7,734 bases of DNA from an uncultured Actinomycetes bacterium (GTDB taxonomy: Bacteria; Actinomycetota; Actinomycetes; Nanopelagicales; Nanopelagicaceae): positions 1 to 7,734 of the forward strand of contig CAIPQX010000111.1 in the NCBI GenBank assembly GCA_903867285.1, in the 5' to 3' direction. Both the position numbers and the translations under genes were made by a program. Each line of letters starts with the position of its first letter. The stretch's first letter is position 1. The notes beneath the pieces are model-generated. The model was not told where the DNA came from. It made no database searches and worked only from the letters and a program-made list of their open reading frames with translations. Shown here piece by piece: positions 1-7,323 of the stretch.

Positions 1-885
1 ATTACCTGCGACATCGTTCTCAATGGAATTACCGGCTCTATTGGACTGGGTCCAACGCTGGCCGCGTTAGCTGCGGGCAATAAAGTTGCGCTTGCCAATA
101 AGGAGTCGCTCGTTGCCGGTGGGGCGCTAGTCGCAGCATTTGGATTAGATCGAATAACACCGGTTGATTCAGAACATAGCGCTTTGTATCAATGCTTTAT
201 GGCTGGCAGTAAAAACGAGATAAAGCGCGCAATTCTGACTGCAAGTGGAGGAGCGTTTCGCGATCGGGAAGATTTGTCGAACGTGACCCTGGCCGAAGCT
301 CTGGCCCATCCCACCTGGTCAATGGGACCGGTCGTGACCATCAACTCTGCAACGCTAGTAAATAAAGGTTTAGAAATCATCGAAGCGCACTATCTCTTCG
401 ACTTGCCCTACGAGAAGATTGAAGCGGTTATTCATCCGCAATCGGTCGTGCACTCGATGGTCGAATTTGTAGATGGCGCAACGATCGCCCAGCTCAGCCC
501 TCCGAATATGAAGGGCCCGATTGCCTACGCGCTAAGCGCTCCCGGTCGAACTGCGCATGCGACAGCAGCGGTTGATTGGAGCGTTCCGCATTCCTGGAAC
601 TTCGCCCCGGTAGATAACGCTCGCTTCCCTGCTATCGATTTGGCTCGGCATTGCGGGACCCGAGGCGGGGGATTACCTGCGGTCTTTAATGCTGCCAACG
701 AGGTCGCCGTCGCCGCTTTCATGAATGGTGAACTGGAATTTTCTGCGATCATAGAGATTGTGGCTGCAACGACCGCGAAGTTAGATTCGCTGGCAAACTC
801 TGCAATGCGGGATTTGTCCGATGTCAGCGCTATCGAGCAAGATGCACGTACCGTTGCCAATGCACTAGTTGTGGAGAATAAATAA
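1..885 (+). CDS. dxr: 1-deoxy-D-xylulose 5-phosphate reductoisomerase, 3' part (5' end outside window)
   Basis: DXR (IspC) converts 1-deoxy-D-xylulose 5-phosphate to 2-C-methyl-D-erythritol 4-phosphate using NADPH and a divalent metal. It is the committed step of the cytosolic MEP isoprenoid pathway. The frame is open from base 1 and gives 294 residues ending in TAA at 883-885. The N-terminal NADPH-binding part with the true start is missing, which is about a quarter of a normal ~390-residue enzyme. Visible family signatures are NGITGSIGL (codons 8-16), ANKESLV (32-38), the metal-binding PVDSEHSAL with Asp56 and Glu58, the loop TASGGAFR, TWSMGP, NKGLEIIEAHYLF (third metal ligand Glu125), and IHPQSVVHSMV. 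The spacing between the metal motifs is the short actinobacterial type, not the longer E. coli form (from memory). The frame continues upstream of the TTG at 184, so that codon is not the start. The stop overlaps the next gene by one base (TAATG). I see no broken motif. Confidence 0.97.
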   Translation: MTCDIVLNGITGSIGLGPTLAALAAGNKVALANKESLVAGGALVAAFGLDRITPVDSEHSALYQCFMAGSKNEIKRAILTASGGAFRDREDLSNVTLAEALAHPTWSMGPVVTINSATLVNKGLEIIEAHYLFDLPYEKIEAVIHPQSVVHSMVEFVDGATIAQLSPPNMKGPIAYALSAPGRTAHATAAVDWSVPHSWNFAPVDNARFPAIDLARHCGTRGGGLPAVFNAANEVAVAAFMNGELEFSAIIEIVAATTAKLDSLANSAMRDLSDVSAIEQDARTVANALVVENK

Positions 886-2081
886 TGTTGCAAGCTCTTG
901 GAGTATTGGCTTTTGTTGTTGCATTGCTCATGTCGGTGATGGTTCACGAATTTGGTCACTTCTTCTTCGCTAAGAAGTTCGGCATGAAGGTGACCGAATT
1001 CTTCCTGGGCTTTGGTTACAAGATCTGGTCCTTCACCCGCGGAGAAACTGAGTTTGGTATCAAAGCAATTCCTGCGGGCGGCTATTGCCGAATTGTGGGA
1101 ATGTCTACCCATGAAGAACTTACCGAAGAGGATGCTCCGCGCGCCTTTATTAAATCCTCAACTCCGCGTCGCTTAATAGTTCTAGGTGCTGGCTCGGTAA
1201 ACCACTTTATTATCGGCTTCTTCCTAATCTTTGTAATTTTCTTTGGGATTGGCGTCTCCACAACTCTGCCGATTATCAATGAAGTTTTACCCTGCATAAA
1301 TACCAGCACGACATCCAATGCTTGTGCAAAATCTGCCCCCGCTTCACCAGCCTCCAGCGCTGGACTCAAAGCAGGAGATCACATCATCTCCGTCAATGGC
1401 AAAAAGGTAACTAATTGGAGCAAAGATGTTCTAGTCATTCGCAGCTCTGCAAATAAACCGTTGACTCTGGAAGTTGAGAGATCTGGAAAAATTTTATCTA
1501 TTATTGCCACTCCTGCCTCGGTCACGGTGGGTGGCAAGCAATATGGAATGCTGGGGATTATCAGCAAAATCGGTCTGCAACGCGAAGGCCTCGTTACATC
1601 AGCACGCGACACTTGGAGCCTTGGTTCCAGTTTCTTCACGACCAGCATCAAATCTCTTGTCTCCCTGCCCGGAAAAGTCCCCGCGCTTTTTAGCCAGACA
1701 TTTTTAGGGGCTAAACGCGATGCAAATGGCTTGGTCGGTGTGGTCGGAGTTGCTCAAGCATCTGCGGCAACTGCGAGTGATCAAGCGCTCAGCTTTGGCG
1801 ACAAATTAGAGACCTTCCTTCTGATCATTGCCAGCCTCAATATCTTTATTGGAATCTTTAACTTGCTGCCGCTGCTTCCGCTCGATGGTGGGCACATGGC
1901 AGTTGCCGTGGTCGACGGTGTGCGACGCAGTCGGGCCCGCCGAGCTGGCCGTCCGCAGCCAGATCCAATCGACCTAGAAAAGTTGATGCCGATCACGGTC
2001 GTCGTCTTCGTCTTCCTCGTTGGACTCTCTTTAATGCTCCTCGCTGCCGACATTTTCAATCCAGTTCACTTCAATCTCTAA
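885..2081 (+). CDS. rseP: Site-2 intramembrane zinc metalloprotease, RseP/Rip1 family (M50)
   Basis: This is a membrane protease that cleaves substrates inside the bilayer. Mycobacterial Rip1 acts on anti-sigma factors; the substrates here are unknown. Its 398 residues show HEFGH (21-25, zinc ligands His21 and His25, catalytic Glu22) in the first membrane segment. A second hydrophobic segment spans about 97-128, and an extracytoplasmic PDZ-like domain about 150-212 (AGLKAGDHIISVNG). A third segment at about 309-331 runs into NLLPLLPLDGGH (326-337, third zinc ligand Asp334), and a last segment spans about 369-389. A basic loop (RRSRARRAGR) lies between the last two. Cys137 and Cys147 sit in the extracytoplasmic stretch before the PDZ domain. 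ATG 885 overlaps the dxr stop (TAATG) and has GGAG at 873-876, 8 nt upstream. The dxr-rip1-ispG order matches mycobacteria (from memory). All catalytic residues are present, so it should be active. Confidence 0.95.
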   Translation: MLQALGVLAFVVALLMSVMVHEFGHFFFAKKFGMKVTEFFLGFGYKIWSFTRGETEFGIKAIPAGGYCRIVGMSTHEELTEEDAPRAFIKSSTPRRLIVLGAGSVNHFIIGFFLIFVIFFGIGVSTTLPIINEVLPCINTSTTSNACAKSAPASPASSAGLKAGDHIISVNGKKVTNWSKDVLVIRSSANKPLTLEVERSGKILSIIATPASVTVGGKQYGMLGIISKIGLQREGLVTSARDTWSLGSSFFTTSIKSLVSLPGKVPALFSQTFLGAKRDANGLVGVVGVAQASAATASDQALSFGDKLETFLLIIASLNIFIGIFNLLPLLPLDGGHMAVAVVDGVRRSRARRAGRPQPDPIDLEKLMPITVVVFVFLVGLSLMLLAADIFNPVHFNL

Positions 2082-2086
2082 TGTAA
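2081..2086 (+). other. Start-stop codon pair (ATG-TAA) overlapping the rseP stop
   Basis: The rseP stop TAA (2079-2081) is followed in overlap by ATG (2081-2083) and at once by TAA (2084-2086). The second TAA shares its AA with AAGG (2085-2088), the only SD-like core before ispG, which lies 12 nt from the ispG ATG. A ribosome that terminates on rseP and reinitiates here would make no peptide and would sit over the ispG ribosome-binding site. The sequence is certain; that it is used is inference. Confidence 0.35.
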
Positions 2087-2100
2087 GGCAGAATAAAGCC

Positions 2101-3252
2101 ATGGTCGATCTCGGAATTCCAGCAGCCCCTCCTCCCGTGCTTGCACCACGTCGGAAGAGCAAGCAACTTAAAGTTGGCAGCGTTCTCGTTGGTGGCGATG
2201 CCCCAGTGAGCGTGCAATCGATGTGCACTACCCTGACCTCGGATATCAACGCGACATTGCAACAGATTGCCGAGCTCACCGCTTCTGGCTGTCAGATCGT
2301 CCGCGTTGCGGTTCCGAGCCAAGATGATGCAGATGCGCTCAAGGCGATCGCGAAAAAATCCCAGATCCCAGTAATTGCAGATATTCACTTTCAACCAAAA
2401 TACATCTTCGCCGCCATCGATGCTGGTTGCGCTGCCGTGCGCGTCAACCCCGGCAATATCAAGCAATTTGATGACAAGGTAAAAGAGGTCGCTAAAGCTG
2501 CAGGAGATGCCGGAATTCCAATTCGTATTGGAGTCAACGCAGGATCACTAGATCCTCGGCTACTCGCAAAATATGGCAAGGCAACTCCAGAGGCCCTTGC
2601 AGAGTCTGCGCTCTGGGAAGCATCACTCTTTGAAGAGCATGGTTTCTCCGATATTAAAATCTCGGTAAAGCATCACGATCCAGTGACGATGGTTAAGGCA
2701 TATCGCCTCCTGGCAGCACAATGCGATTATCCATTGCACCTCGGTGTCACCGAGGCGGGACCAATCTTTCAAGGCACCATTAAGTCGGCCACCGCATTTG
2801 CAATTCTCTTGGCTGAAGGCATTGGCGACACCATTCGCGTCTCGCTCTCGGCCCCGCCCGTTGAAGAGGTCAAGGTTGGAATCTCTATTCTCGAATCGCT
2901 CAACTTGCGCCAACGTAAGTTAGAGATCGTCTCCTGCCCATCATGTGGGCGGGCACAGGTGGATGTTTACTCGCTAGCCGAGAAGGTCCAGGCTGGTCTG
3001 CAAGGGATGACAGTTCCGCTGCGTGTGGCAGTTATGGGCTGCGTCGTCAACGGACCGGGCGAAGCGCGCGAGGCAGATTTAGGCGTCGCCTCCGGTAATG
3101 GCAAGGGTCAGATATTCGTCAAAGGTGAAGTCATCAAGACCGTTCCTGAGGCAGAGATCGTCGAAACCTTGATTTTTGAGGCTAACCGCCTCGCCGACGA
3201 GATGGCTGCAGCGGGAGTCGCTTCCGGCGCCCCAACTGTGAACGGCCGCTAA
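2101..3252 (+). CDS. ispG: 4-hydroxy-3-methylbut-2-en-1-yl diphosphate synthase (IspG/GcpE)
   Basis: IspG is a cytosolic [4Fe-4S] enzyme of the MEP pathway. It reductively opens methylerythritol cyclodiphosphate to HMBPP, using ferredoxin or flavodoxin as electron donor. The 383 residues form the compact two-domain bacterial type. A TIM-barrel part covers about 20-265 (SVQSMCTT at 37-44, VRVNPGNI at 113-120, RIGVNAGSLD at 142-151, HLGVTEAG at 213-220). A C-terminal cluster domain follows. Cluster ligands are Cys279 and Cys282 (SCPSCGR) and Cys314 with Glu321 (MGCVVNGPGEA); the 35- and 7-residue spacings match E. coli IspG as I recall it. The Pro-rich N-terminus followed by APRRKS is typical of actinobacteria and supports ATG 2101. 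The SD is weak (AAGG at 2085-2088, 12 nt away). The gene lies 19 nt after rseP, and with dxr this is a second MEP step in the same operon. Confidence 0.97.
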   Translation: MVDLGIPAAPPPVLAPRRKSKQLKVGSVLVGGDAPVSVQSMCTTLTSDINATLQQIAELTASGCQIVRVAVPSQDDADALKAIAKKSQIPVIADIHFQPKYIFAAIDAGCAAVRVNPGNIKQFDDKVKEVAKAAGDAGIPIRIGVNAGSLDPRLLAKYGKATPEALAESALWEASLFEEHGFSDIKISVKHHDPVTMVKAYRLLAAQCDYPLHLGVTEAGPIFQGTIKSATAFAILLAEGIGDTIRVSLSAPPVEEVKVGISILESLNLRQRKLEIVSCPSCGRAQVDVYSLAEKVQAGLQGMTVPLRVAVMGCVVNGPGEAREADLGVASGNGKGQIFVKGEVIKTVPEAEIVETLIFEANRLADEMAAAGVASGAPTVNGR

Positions 3253-3255
3253 CTT

Positions 3256-3267
3256 CCTTAGATAAGG
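3256..3267 (+). promoter_or_regulatory. Mini-hairpin covering the proS Shine-Dalgarno
   Basis: CCTT (3256-3259) and AAGG (3264-3267) are perfectly complementary around the 4-nt loop AGAT. AAGG is the SD core of proS, 7 nt before ATG 3275, so folding would hide it. The element starts 4 nt after the ispG stop, so ribosomes finishing ispG would cover the 5' arm. Four base pairs is weak and may be chance. A similar arrangement precedes ylxR, and the 10-mer TAAGGTTCTC is shared by both sites. Confidence 0.3.
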
Positions 3268-3274
3268 TTCTCGC

Positions 3275-4999
3275 ATGTTGCGAATGTCCACCTTATTGTT
3301 ACGCACGCTACGCGATGATCCAGCTGATGCTGAAGTTGCAAGCCATCGCCTCCTAGTCCGTGCTGGATATGTTCGCCGCGTTGCCGCGGGTATCTATTCG
3401 TGGTTACCGCTGGGATATCGCACCTATCGCAATATTGAGAACATCATCCGCGAAGAGATGGATAACGCGGGATTTCAAGAGGTGCATTTCCCTTCGCTAC
3501 TTCCACGTGAACCATATGAGGAGACCAATCGCTGGTCCGAGTATGGACCTGACCTCTTTCGCCTCAAAGATCGTCGCGGAAGCGATTATCTTTTAGGCCC
3601 AACGCATGAAGAGATGTTTACGCTGATGGTCAAAGGGGAGTTCTCTTCCTACAAGGACCTTCCACTCTCGATTTATCAGATTCAAACTAAGTTCCGTGAT
3701 GAACCGCGTCCACGCAGTGGAATTATTCGCGGTCGCGAATTTGTCATGAAAGATTCCTACTCATTTGATATTGATGATGCGGGGCTAGAAGCTTCTTACC
3801 AACGCCATCGTGAGGCGTATATCAAGACATTCAATCGCCTTGGACTTAAGTTCAACATCGTCTCTGCGATGTCAGGAGCTATGGGCGGTTCGAAATCCGA
3901 AGAGTTCTTAGCCCCGTGCCCAACCGGCGAAGATACCTATGTCCTCTGCGAAAAGTGTGGCTTCGCCGCAAATGTCGAGGCGATGGTTACCAAAGTTGCT
4001 CCTTATGCCGGCGATGTTGCACCGGCCTTTGAAGTCTTTGATTCGCCTAATACCCCAACGATCGATTCACTTGTCGAACTCGTGAACGCTAAATTCGGTG
4101 GCAACATCACGGGATCAGATACTTTGAAGAATGTGCTGCTCATGGCAGATGGAGAAGCGATTGCGATTCTGGTTCCTGGTGATCGCGAAGTTGATCTCAA
4201 GCGTGTGGCCGCAAACTTGCCAGGTGTGCAAGATCTGCGTCTCTTTGAAGATGAGGATTTTGCTAAGAACCCCGCTCTGGTAAAGGGCTACATGGGACCA
4301 CAAAATGCGCAGGCACTCGGCATTAAAGTGTATGCCGATCCGAGAATTACCTTGGGCTCACACTGGATTACCGGCGCGAACGAAAAAGATAAGCATGCAC
4401 GCTACGTCACTCACGGCCGCGATTTCTCCGTGGTGGCATTTGTTGAGGCTGCAGAAGTTAAAGCCGGCGATCTCTGCCCGCAATGTGAAACCCCGGTAGT
4501 TATTGATCGCGCCATTGAAATTGGCCATATCTTCCAACTTGGTCGCAAGTATGCGCAGGCCTTGGGACTTACTGTCCTAGATCAGAATGGCAAGGCGCAG
4601 GTAGTGACTATGGGTTCATATGGAATTGGCGTCTCGCGTGCAGTTGCAGCGGTTGCCGAGCAGACATATGACGAGATCGGACTTAATTGGCCTGCTGAGA
4701 TCGCTCCGGCAGATGTGCACTTAGTCGCCGCCGGTAAAGATGATTCGATCTTTGAATACGCCGCAAAGCTAGCTCTTGAACTTGAAACCGCAGGTTTGAC
4801 GGTTCTCTTCGATGATAGACGCGATGCCAGTGCAGGTGTGAAATTTAAGGATGCCGAACTTATCGGAATCCCATACATCGTCATCGTCGGCAAATCACTA
4901 GCCGAAGGCAAGATCGAATTTAGAGTACGTAACGTCGGCAGCAAGGCAGAGTTTGACGTCGCGAGTGCAGCATCAGAAATCCTTAACGCAATTCGTTAA
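3275..4999 (+). CDS. proS: Prolyl-tRNA synthetase, bacterial type with editing insertion domain
   Basis: This cytosolic class II synthetase charges tRNA-Pro. Its 574 residues match the ~570-residue E. coli-type enzyme. Motif 1 ends near Pro73 (EVHFPSLLP). GPTHEE is at 108-113. Motif 2 is FRDEPRPRSGIIRGREF (140-156). The YbaK-like editing insertion covers about 230-400, with Lys285 in DTLKNVL probably equivalent to E. coli Lys279, which acts in clearing mischarged Ala-tRNA-Pro. GHIFQLG (417-423) and motif 3, MGSYGIGVSR (446-455), follow. The anticodon-binding domain covers about 478-574, with LFDDRRDASAGVKF. Cys pairs C225/C228 and C401/C404 bracket the insertion and could bind a metal (inference). 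ATG 3275 is chosen because TAAGG (3263-3267) is 7 nt upstream; ATG 3284 is a possible alternative. It lies 22 nt after ispG, and its stop overlaps the next gene by one base. Confidence 0.97.
   Translation: MLRMSTLLLRTLRDDPADAEVASHRLLVRAGYVRRVAAGIYSWLPLGYRTYRNIENIIREEMDNAGFQEVHFPSLLPREPYEETNRWSEYGPDLFRLKDRRGSDYLLGPTHEEMFTLMVKGEFSSYKDLPLSIYQIQTKFRDEPRPRSGIIRGREFVMKDSYSFDIDDAGLEASYQRHREAYIKTFNRLGLKFNIVSAMSGAMGGSKSEEFLAPCPTGEDTYVLCEKCGFAANVEAMVTKVAPYAGDVAPAFEVFDSPNTPTIDSLVELVNAKFGGNITGSDTLKNVLLMADGEAIAILVPGDREVDLKRVAANLPGVQDLRLFEDEDFAKNPALVKGYMGPQNAQALGIKVYADPRITLGSHWITGANEKDKHARYVTHGRDFSVVAFVEAAEVKAGDLCPQCETPVVIDRAIEIGHIFQLGRKYAQALGLTVLDQNGKAQVVTMGSYGIGVSRAVAAVAEQTYDEIGLNWPAEIAPADVHLVAAGKDDSIFEYAAKLALELETAGLTVLFDDRRDASAGVKFKDAELIGIPYIVIVGKSLAEGKIEFRVRNVGSKAEFDVASAASEILNAIR
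4983..4999 (+). promoter_or_regulatory. Perfect 6-bp inverted repeat at the proS stop / TauE-gene start
   Basis: TTAACG (4983-4988) and CGTTAA (4994-4999) form a perfect 6-bp stem with the 5-nt loop CAATT. The 3' arm contains the proS stop TAA (4997-4999) and the first base of the next ATG (4999). No clear SD precedes that ATG, so expression is probably coupled to proS translation. The stem is AT-rich and weak, and has no T-run after it, so I do not call it a terminator. Confidence 0.3.
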
Positions 5000-5766
5000 T
5001 GTCTCTCGCGACCTTCGTCTTTCTCGCCCTGGCATCGGGTTTCGCTGGTTTTGTCGATGCGGTCGCAGGTGGCGGGGGATTGGTGCAACTGCCAGCGCTC
5101 TTAATCGGAATTTCTGATAAACCAATACCGATGATTCTTGGTACCAACAAGATTCCATCGATCTTTGGAACTTCGACTGCTGCCGCTTCCTATTTCAAAA
5201 AGGTAAGACCCGATCTTCGCCTCACCATAAGTATGGCTTTACCTGCGCTGATTGGTTCGGTGGCGGGGGCTCGCCTCGCATCACATTTTCCAACCTCAGT
5301 TTTTCACCCGCTCATCTTGGCTCTCTTAATACTCGTCGGCATATATACCTGGCGCAAACCTGAATTGGGATTGAGCGAAAGGTTGCGTTACACCCATGCA
5401 ACGCGACTTTGGATTGTTGCAGCGTGTGGTTTACTCATTGGCTTTTACGATGGCCTCTTTGGTCCCGGCACCGGCACCTTCTTGGTTTTCTTATTGGTGA
5501 TCGTCGTTGGCTATGAATTCCTTAAGGCCAGTGCGACCGCCAAGCTGGTAAATATCGCCACTAATTTTGGGGCGATTGCGACATTTCAACTCAGCGGCCA
5601 TATCTGGTGGCGCTTAGGGTTAGCGCTTGCGATTGCAAATGTCGCTGGCGCGGTGATCGGTTCGCGTCTGGCAATTCGCGGGGGCTCTCCCCTGGTGCGC
5701 AAGGTATTCCTCTTTGTTGTGGCGGCTCTCATCGCGAAGTTGAGTTATGATTGGATCTACAACTAA
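4999..5766 (+). CDS. TauE/SafE family membrane protein (YfcA-like), substrate unknown
   Basis: This is a polytopic inner-membrane protein of the TauE/SafE family (PF01925, formerly DUF81). Members are proposed exporters of small sulfur-containing anions such as sulfite or sulfoacetate, but the substrate of this YfcA-like branch is not known to me. The 255 residues are strongly hydrophobic, with about seven or eight membrane segments arranged as two similar halves. Signature glycine-rich stretches are GFVDAVAGGGGLVQLPALL (17-35), LGTNKIPSIFGT (47-58) and GFYDGLFGPGTGTF (148-161), which opens the second half. ATKLVN-like SATAKLVNIATNFGA (178-192) follows. A basic loop (WRKPELGLSERLR) lies between the halves. 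The ATG overlaps the proS stop (TAATG) and has no obvious SD, which implies coupling. Its place among translation genes is odd; nothing nearby suggests sulfur metabolism. Family call is firm, function is not. Confidence 0.88.
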   Translation: MSLATFVFLALASGFAGFVDAVAGGGGLVQLPALLIGISDKPIPMILGTNKIPSIFGTSTAAASYFKKVRPDLRLTISMALPALIGSVAGARLASHFPTSVFHPLILALLILVGIYTWRKPELGLSERLRYTHATRLWIVAACGLLIGFYDGLFGPGTGTFLVFLLVIVVGYEFLKASATAKLVNIATNFGAIATFQLSGHIWWRLGLALAIANVAGAVIGSRLAIRGGSPLVRKVFLFVVAALIAKLSYDWIYN

Positions 5767-5788
5767 ATAGCGGAAAAGAGAGCCAGTA

Positions 5789-6244
5789 ATGAGCATTATT
5801 GAAGCAGTAATCGCAGCGATTACCCCCACCTTCGAAGGAACTGGCATTTATTTGGAAGAGGTCACCCTCACTGGTGGCTCACCAACAACGCTCACCGTTA
5901 TTGTCGATAGCGAGACCCATCTCAATCTTGATCAAGTTACCTCTGCCACTAAAGAGATCTCCGAAATCCTAGAAAACCTTCCCGAGCTGGGCGAGACCCC
6001 ATTTACTCTCGAAGTTTCCTCTCCTGGTATAGATCGACCTTTAACTCTGCCCCGCCACTGGCGGAAGAATCACGGACGTTTAGTGACTCTGGTTCTACAT
6101 AACGGAACATTGGTTAAGGGAAGAATCGGCGATCTGCGCGAATCCACTGTCGAAGTTGATGCACAACCCATCCAACTTGCCGATGTCAATACGGCACACG
6201 TTGAAATTGAATTTAAATCGCTGAAGCAGGCTGAACAAGAATGA
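5789..6244 (+). CDS. rimP: Ribosome maturation factor RimP
   Basis: RimP (formerly YhbC/P15a) binds the 30S subunit and is needed for its late maturation. The 151-residue length is normal. The N-terminal alpha/beta domain (about 1-82) ends in the family signature FTLEVSSPGIDRPL (72-85). The C-terminal Sm-like beta-barrel (about 86-145) shows HGRLVTLVLHNGTLVKGRI. ATG 5789 follows the purine-rich AAGAGAG (5775-5782); the gap from the previous stop is 22 nt, with no promoter or terminator that I can recognise. The TGA at 6242-6244 overlaps the nusA ATG as ATGA, the usual tight rimP-nusA coupling. Identification rests on the signature and on the rimP-nusA-ylxR-infB order. Confidence 0.95.
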   Translation: MSIIEAVIAAITPTFEGTGIYLEEVTLTGGSPTTLTVIVDSETHLNLDQVTSATKEISEILENLPELGETPFTLEVSSPGIDRPLTLPRHWRKNHGRLVTLVLHNGTLVKGRIGDLRESTVEVDAQPIQLADVNTAHVEIEFKSLKQAEQE

Positions 6245-7323
6245 GCGTTGATGTAGATGCCCTCTTGGCGATGACCGTAGAAAAAGGCATCCCGCTTGAA
6301 AAGCTTCTCAATTCCATAGAGCAGACCGTCACAGAAAGTTATGCAGAACTACCTGAGGCGATGCAGCAAGGTCGTGCAGTTCTCAATCGCCAGACCGGTG
6401 AAATCTTTATTCACGTTCCACAATTCGATGGTGAAGGTATTTACACTGAAACCATTACACATATGCCCGAGGGCTTTGAATCAAAGATTAAGTCAGTTGT
6501 CCGTAAAGTGCTTAAGGAGAAGATGCGCGCAAGCAATGATGCAGTCATTGTTGCCGAATTTACCGGAAGCGTTGGAGACATCATCTCTGGAATAGTTCAG
6601 CAGGGGCGCGATGTAAATATCATTTATGTCGATCTTGGTAAGGTTGAAGGAAAGATTCCTCTCGTGGAACAAGTTCCGACAGAGCACTACAAGCATGGCG
6701 ATCGCATTAAGGCCTATGTAGTCGATGTGCGTCAGGGTGAGAAGGGCCCCGAAGTTACTCTTTCTCGCACCCACCCACTCTTTGTAAAGATGCTCTTCAC
6801 CTTGGAAGTTCCCGAGCTTAAGGATCATGTAGTTGAAATCGTTGGTGTATCGCGCGAACCAGGTCAACGCTCAAAGGTATCTGTTCGCTCCCACCGCGCC
6901 GGAGTAAGTCCAAAGGGCGCCCTTATCGGTCCCGTCGGTGCGCGCGCCAAAGCGGTCATGGATGAACTTCATGGCGAGAAGATCGATATCGTAGATTTTT
7001 CGGAAGATCCCGCTGCCTATGTCGCTAGCGCGTTGGCCCCGGCCCGCGTCTCTAGCGTTGAGATCGTCGACCTGCTGGCTAAGTCGGCCAAGGTGATCGT
7101 TCCCGATTATCAACTCTCTCTTGCGATTGGAAAAGATGGCCAAAATGTCCGACTCGCGGTGAAACTCACCGGCTGGCGTATGGATATCCATCCAGATAAT
7201 CCCGTTGAGCGGCTGCTCAAACCGAGCGATATCGCTAAGGCTGAGGCTGCCGCAGCGGCCGCCGCCGAGCTCGCTGCGCTCGCGGAAGATGAGGAATTAC
7301 GCCCCACGGCTGCGACCGAGTAA
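6241..7323 (+). CDS. nusA: Transcription termination/antitermination factor NusA
   Basis: NusA binds RNA polymerase and nascent RNA and modulates pausing, termination and antitermination. The 360 residues form the short actinobacterial type: an RNAP-binding N-terminal domain (about 1-100), an S1 domain (about 105-176, GIVQQGRDVNIIYVDLGKVEG), KH1 (about 195-270) and KH2 (about 278-345). The proteobacterial AR repeats are absent. REPGQRSKVSV (205-215) leads into KH1, whose GxxG loop is GPVG (230-233), followed by GEKIDIVDFSEDP. KH2 carries the loop GKDG (297-300) in LAIGKDGQNVRLA. The C-terminus is an Ala-rich helix-like tail (333-347) ending in acidic residues. ATG 6241 overlaps the rimP stop by ATGA and has little SD of its own, so coupling to rimP is likely. 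The TAA stop (7321-7323) forms part of a small hairpin over the ylxR SD. Confidence 0.97.
   Translation: MSVDVDALLAMTVEKGIPLEKLLNSIEQTVTESYAELPEAMQQGRAVLNRQTGEIFIHVPQFDGEGIYTETITHMPEGFESKIKSVVRKVLKEKMRASNDAVIVAEFTGSVGDIISGIVQQGRDVNIIYVDLGKVEGKIPLVEQVPTEHYKHGDRIKAYVVDVRQGEKGPEVTLSRTHPLFVKMLFTLEVPELKDHVVEIVGVSREPGQRSKVSVRSHRAGVSPKGALIGPVGARAKAVMDELHGEKIDIVDFSEDPAAYVASALAPARVSSVEIVDLLAKSAKVIVPDYQLSLAIGKDGQNVRLAVKLTGWRMDIHPDNPVERLLKPSDIAKAEAAAAAAAELAALAEDEELRPTAATE

Noticed and set aside
525..1112. 195-residue open frame on the - strand across the dxr/rseP junction
   Set aside because: It lies opposite two confidently identified genes, shows no family motif, and its composition is what a complement of coding sequence gives.
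2071..2466. 131-residue open frame on the - strand opposite ispG
   Set aside because: Antisense shadow of a conserved gene with no recognisable domain or plausible start context.
6928..6939. NusA KH1 loop GPVG lacking a basic residue, as a possible loss of RNA binding
   Set aside because: As I recall, mycobacterial NusA has GPMG at this place, so a hydrophobic residue looks normal for actinobacteria; KH2 keeps GKDG.
7234..7281. Alanine-codon-rich repeat in the nusA 3' end as a repeat expansion
   Set aside because: The Ala codons are mixed (GCT, GCC, GCA, GCG) and not a tandem DNA repeat; Ala-rich acidic tails are unremarkable in short NusA proteins.
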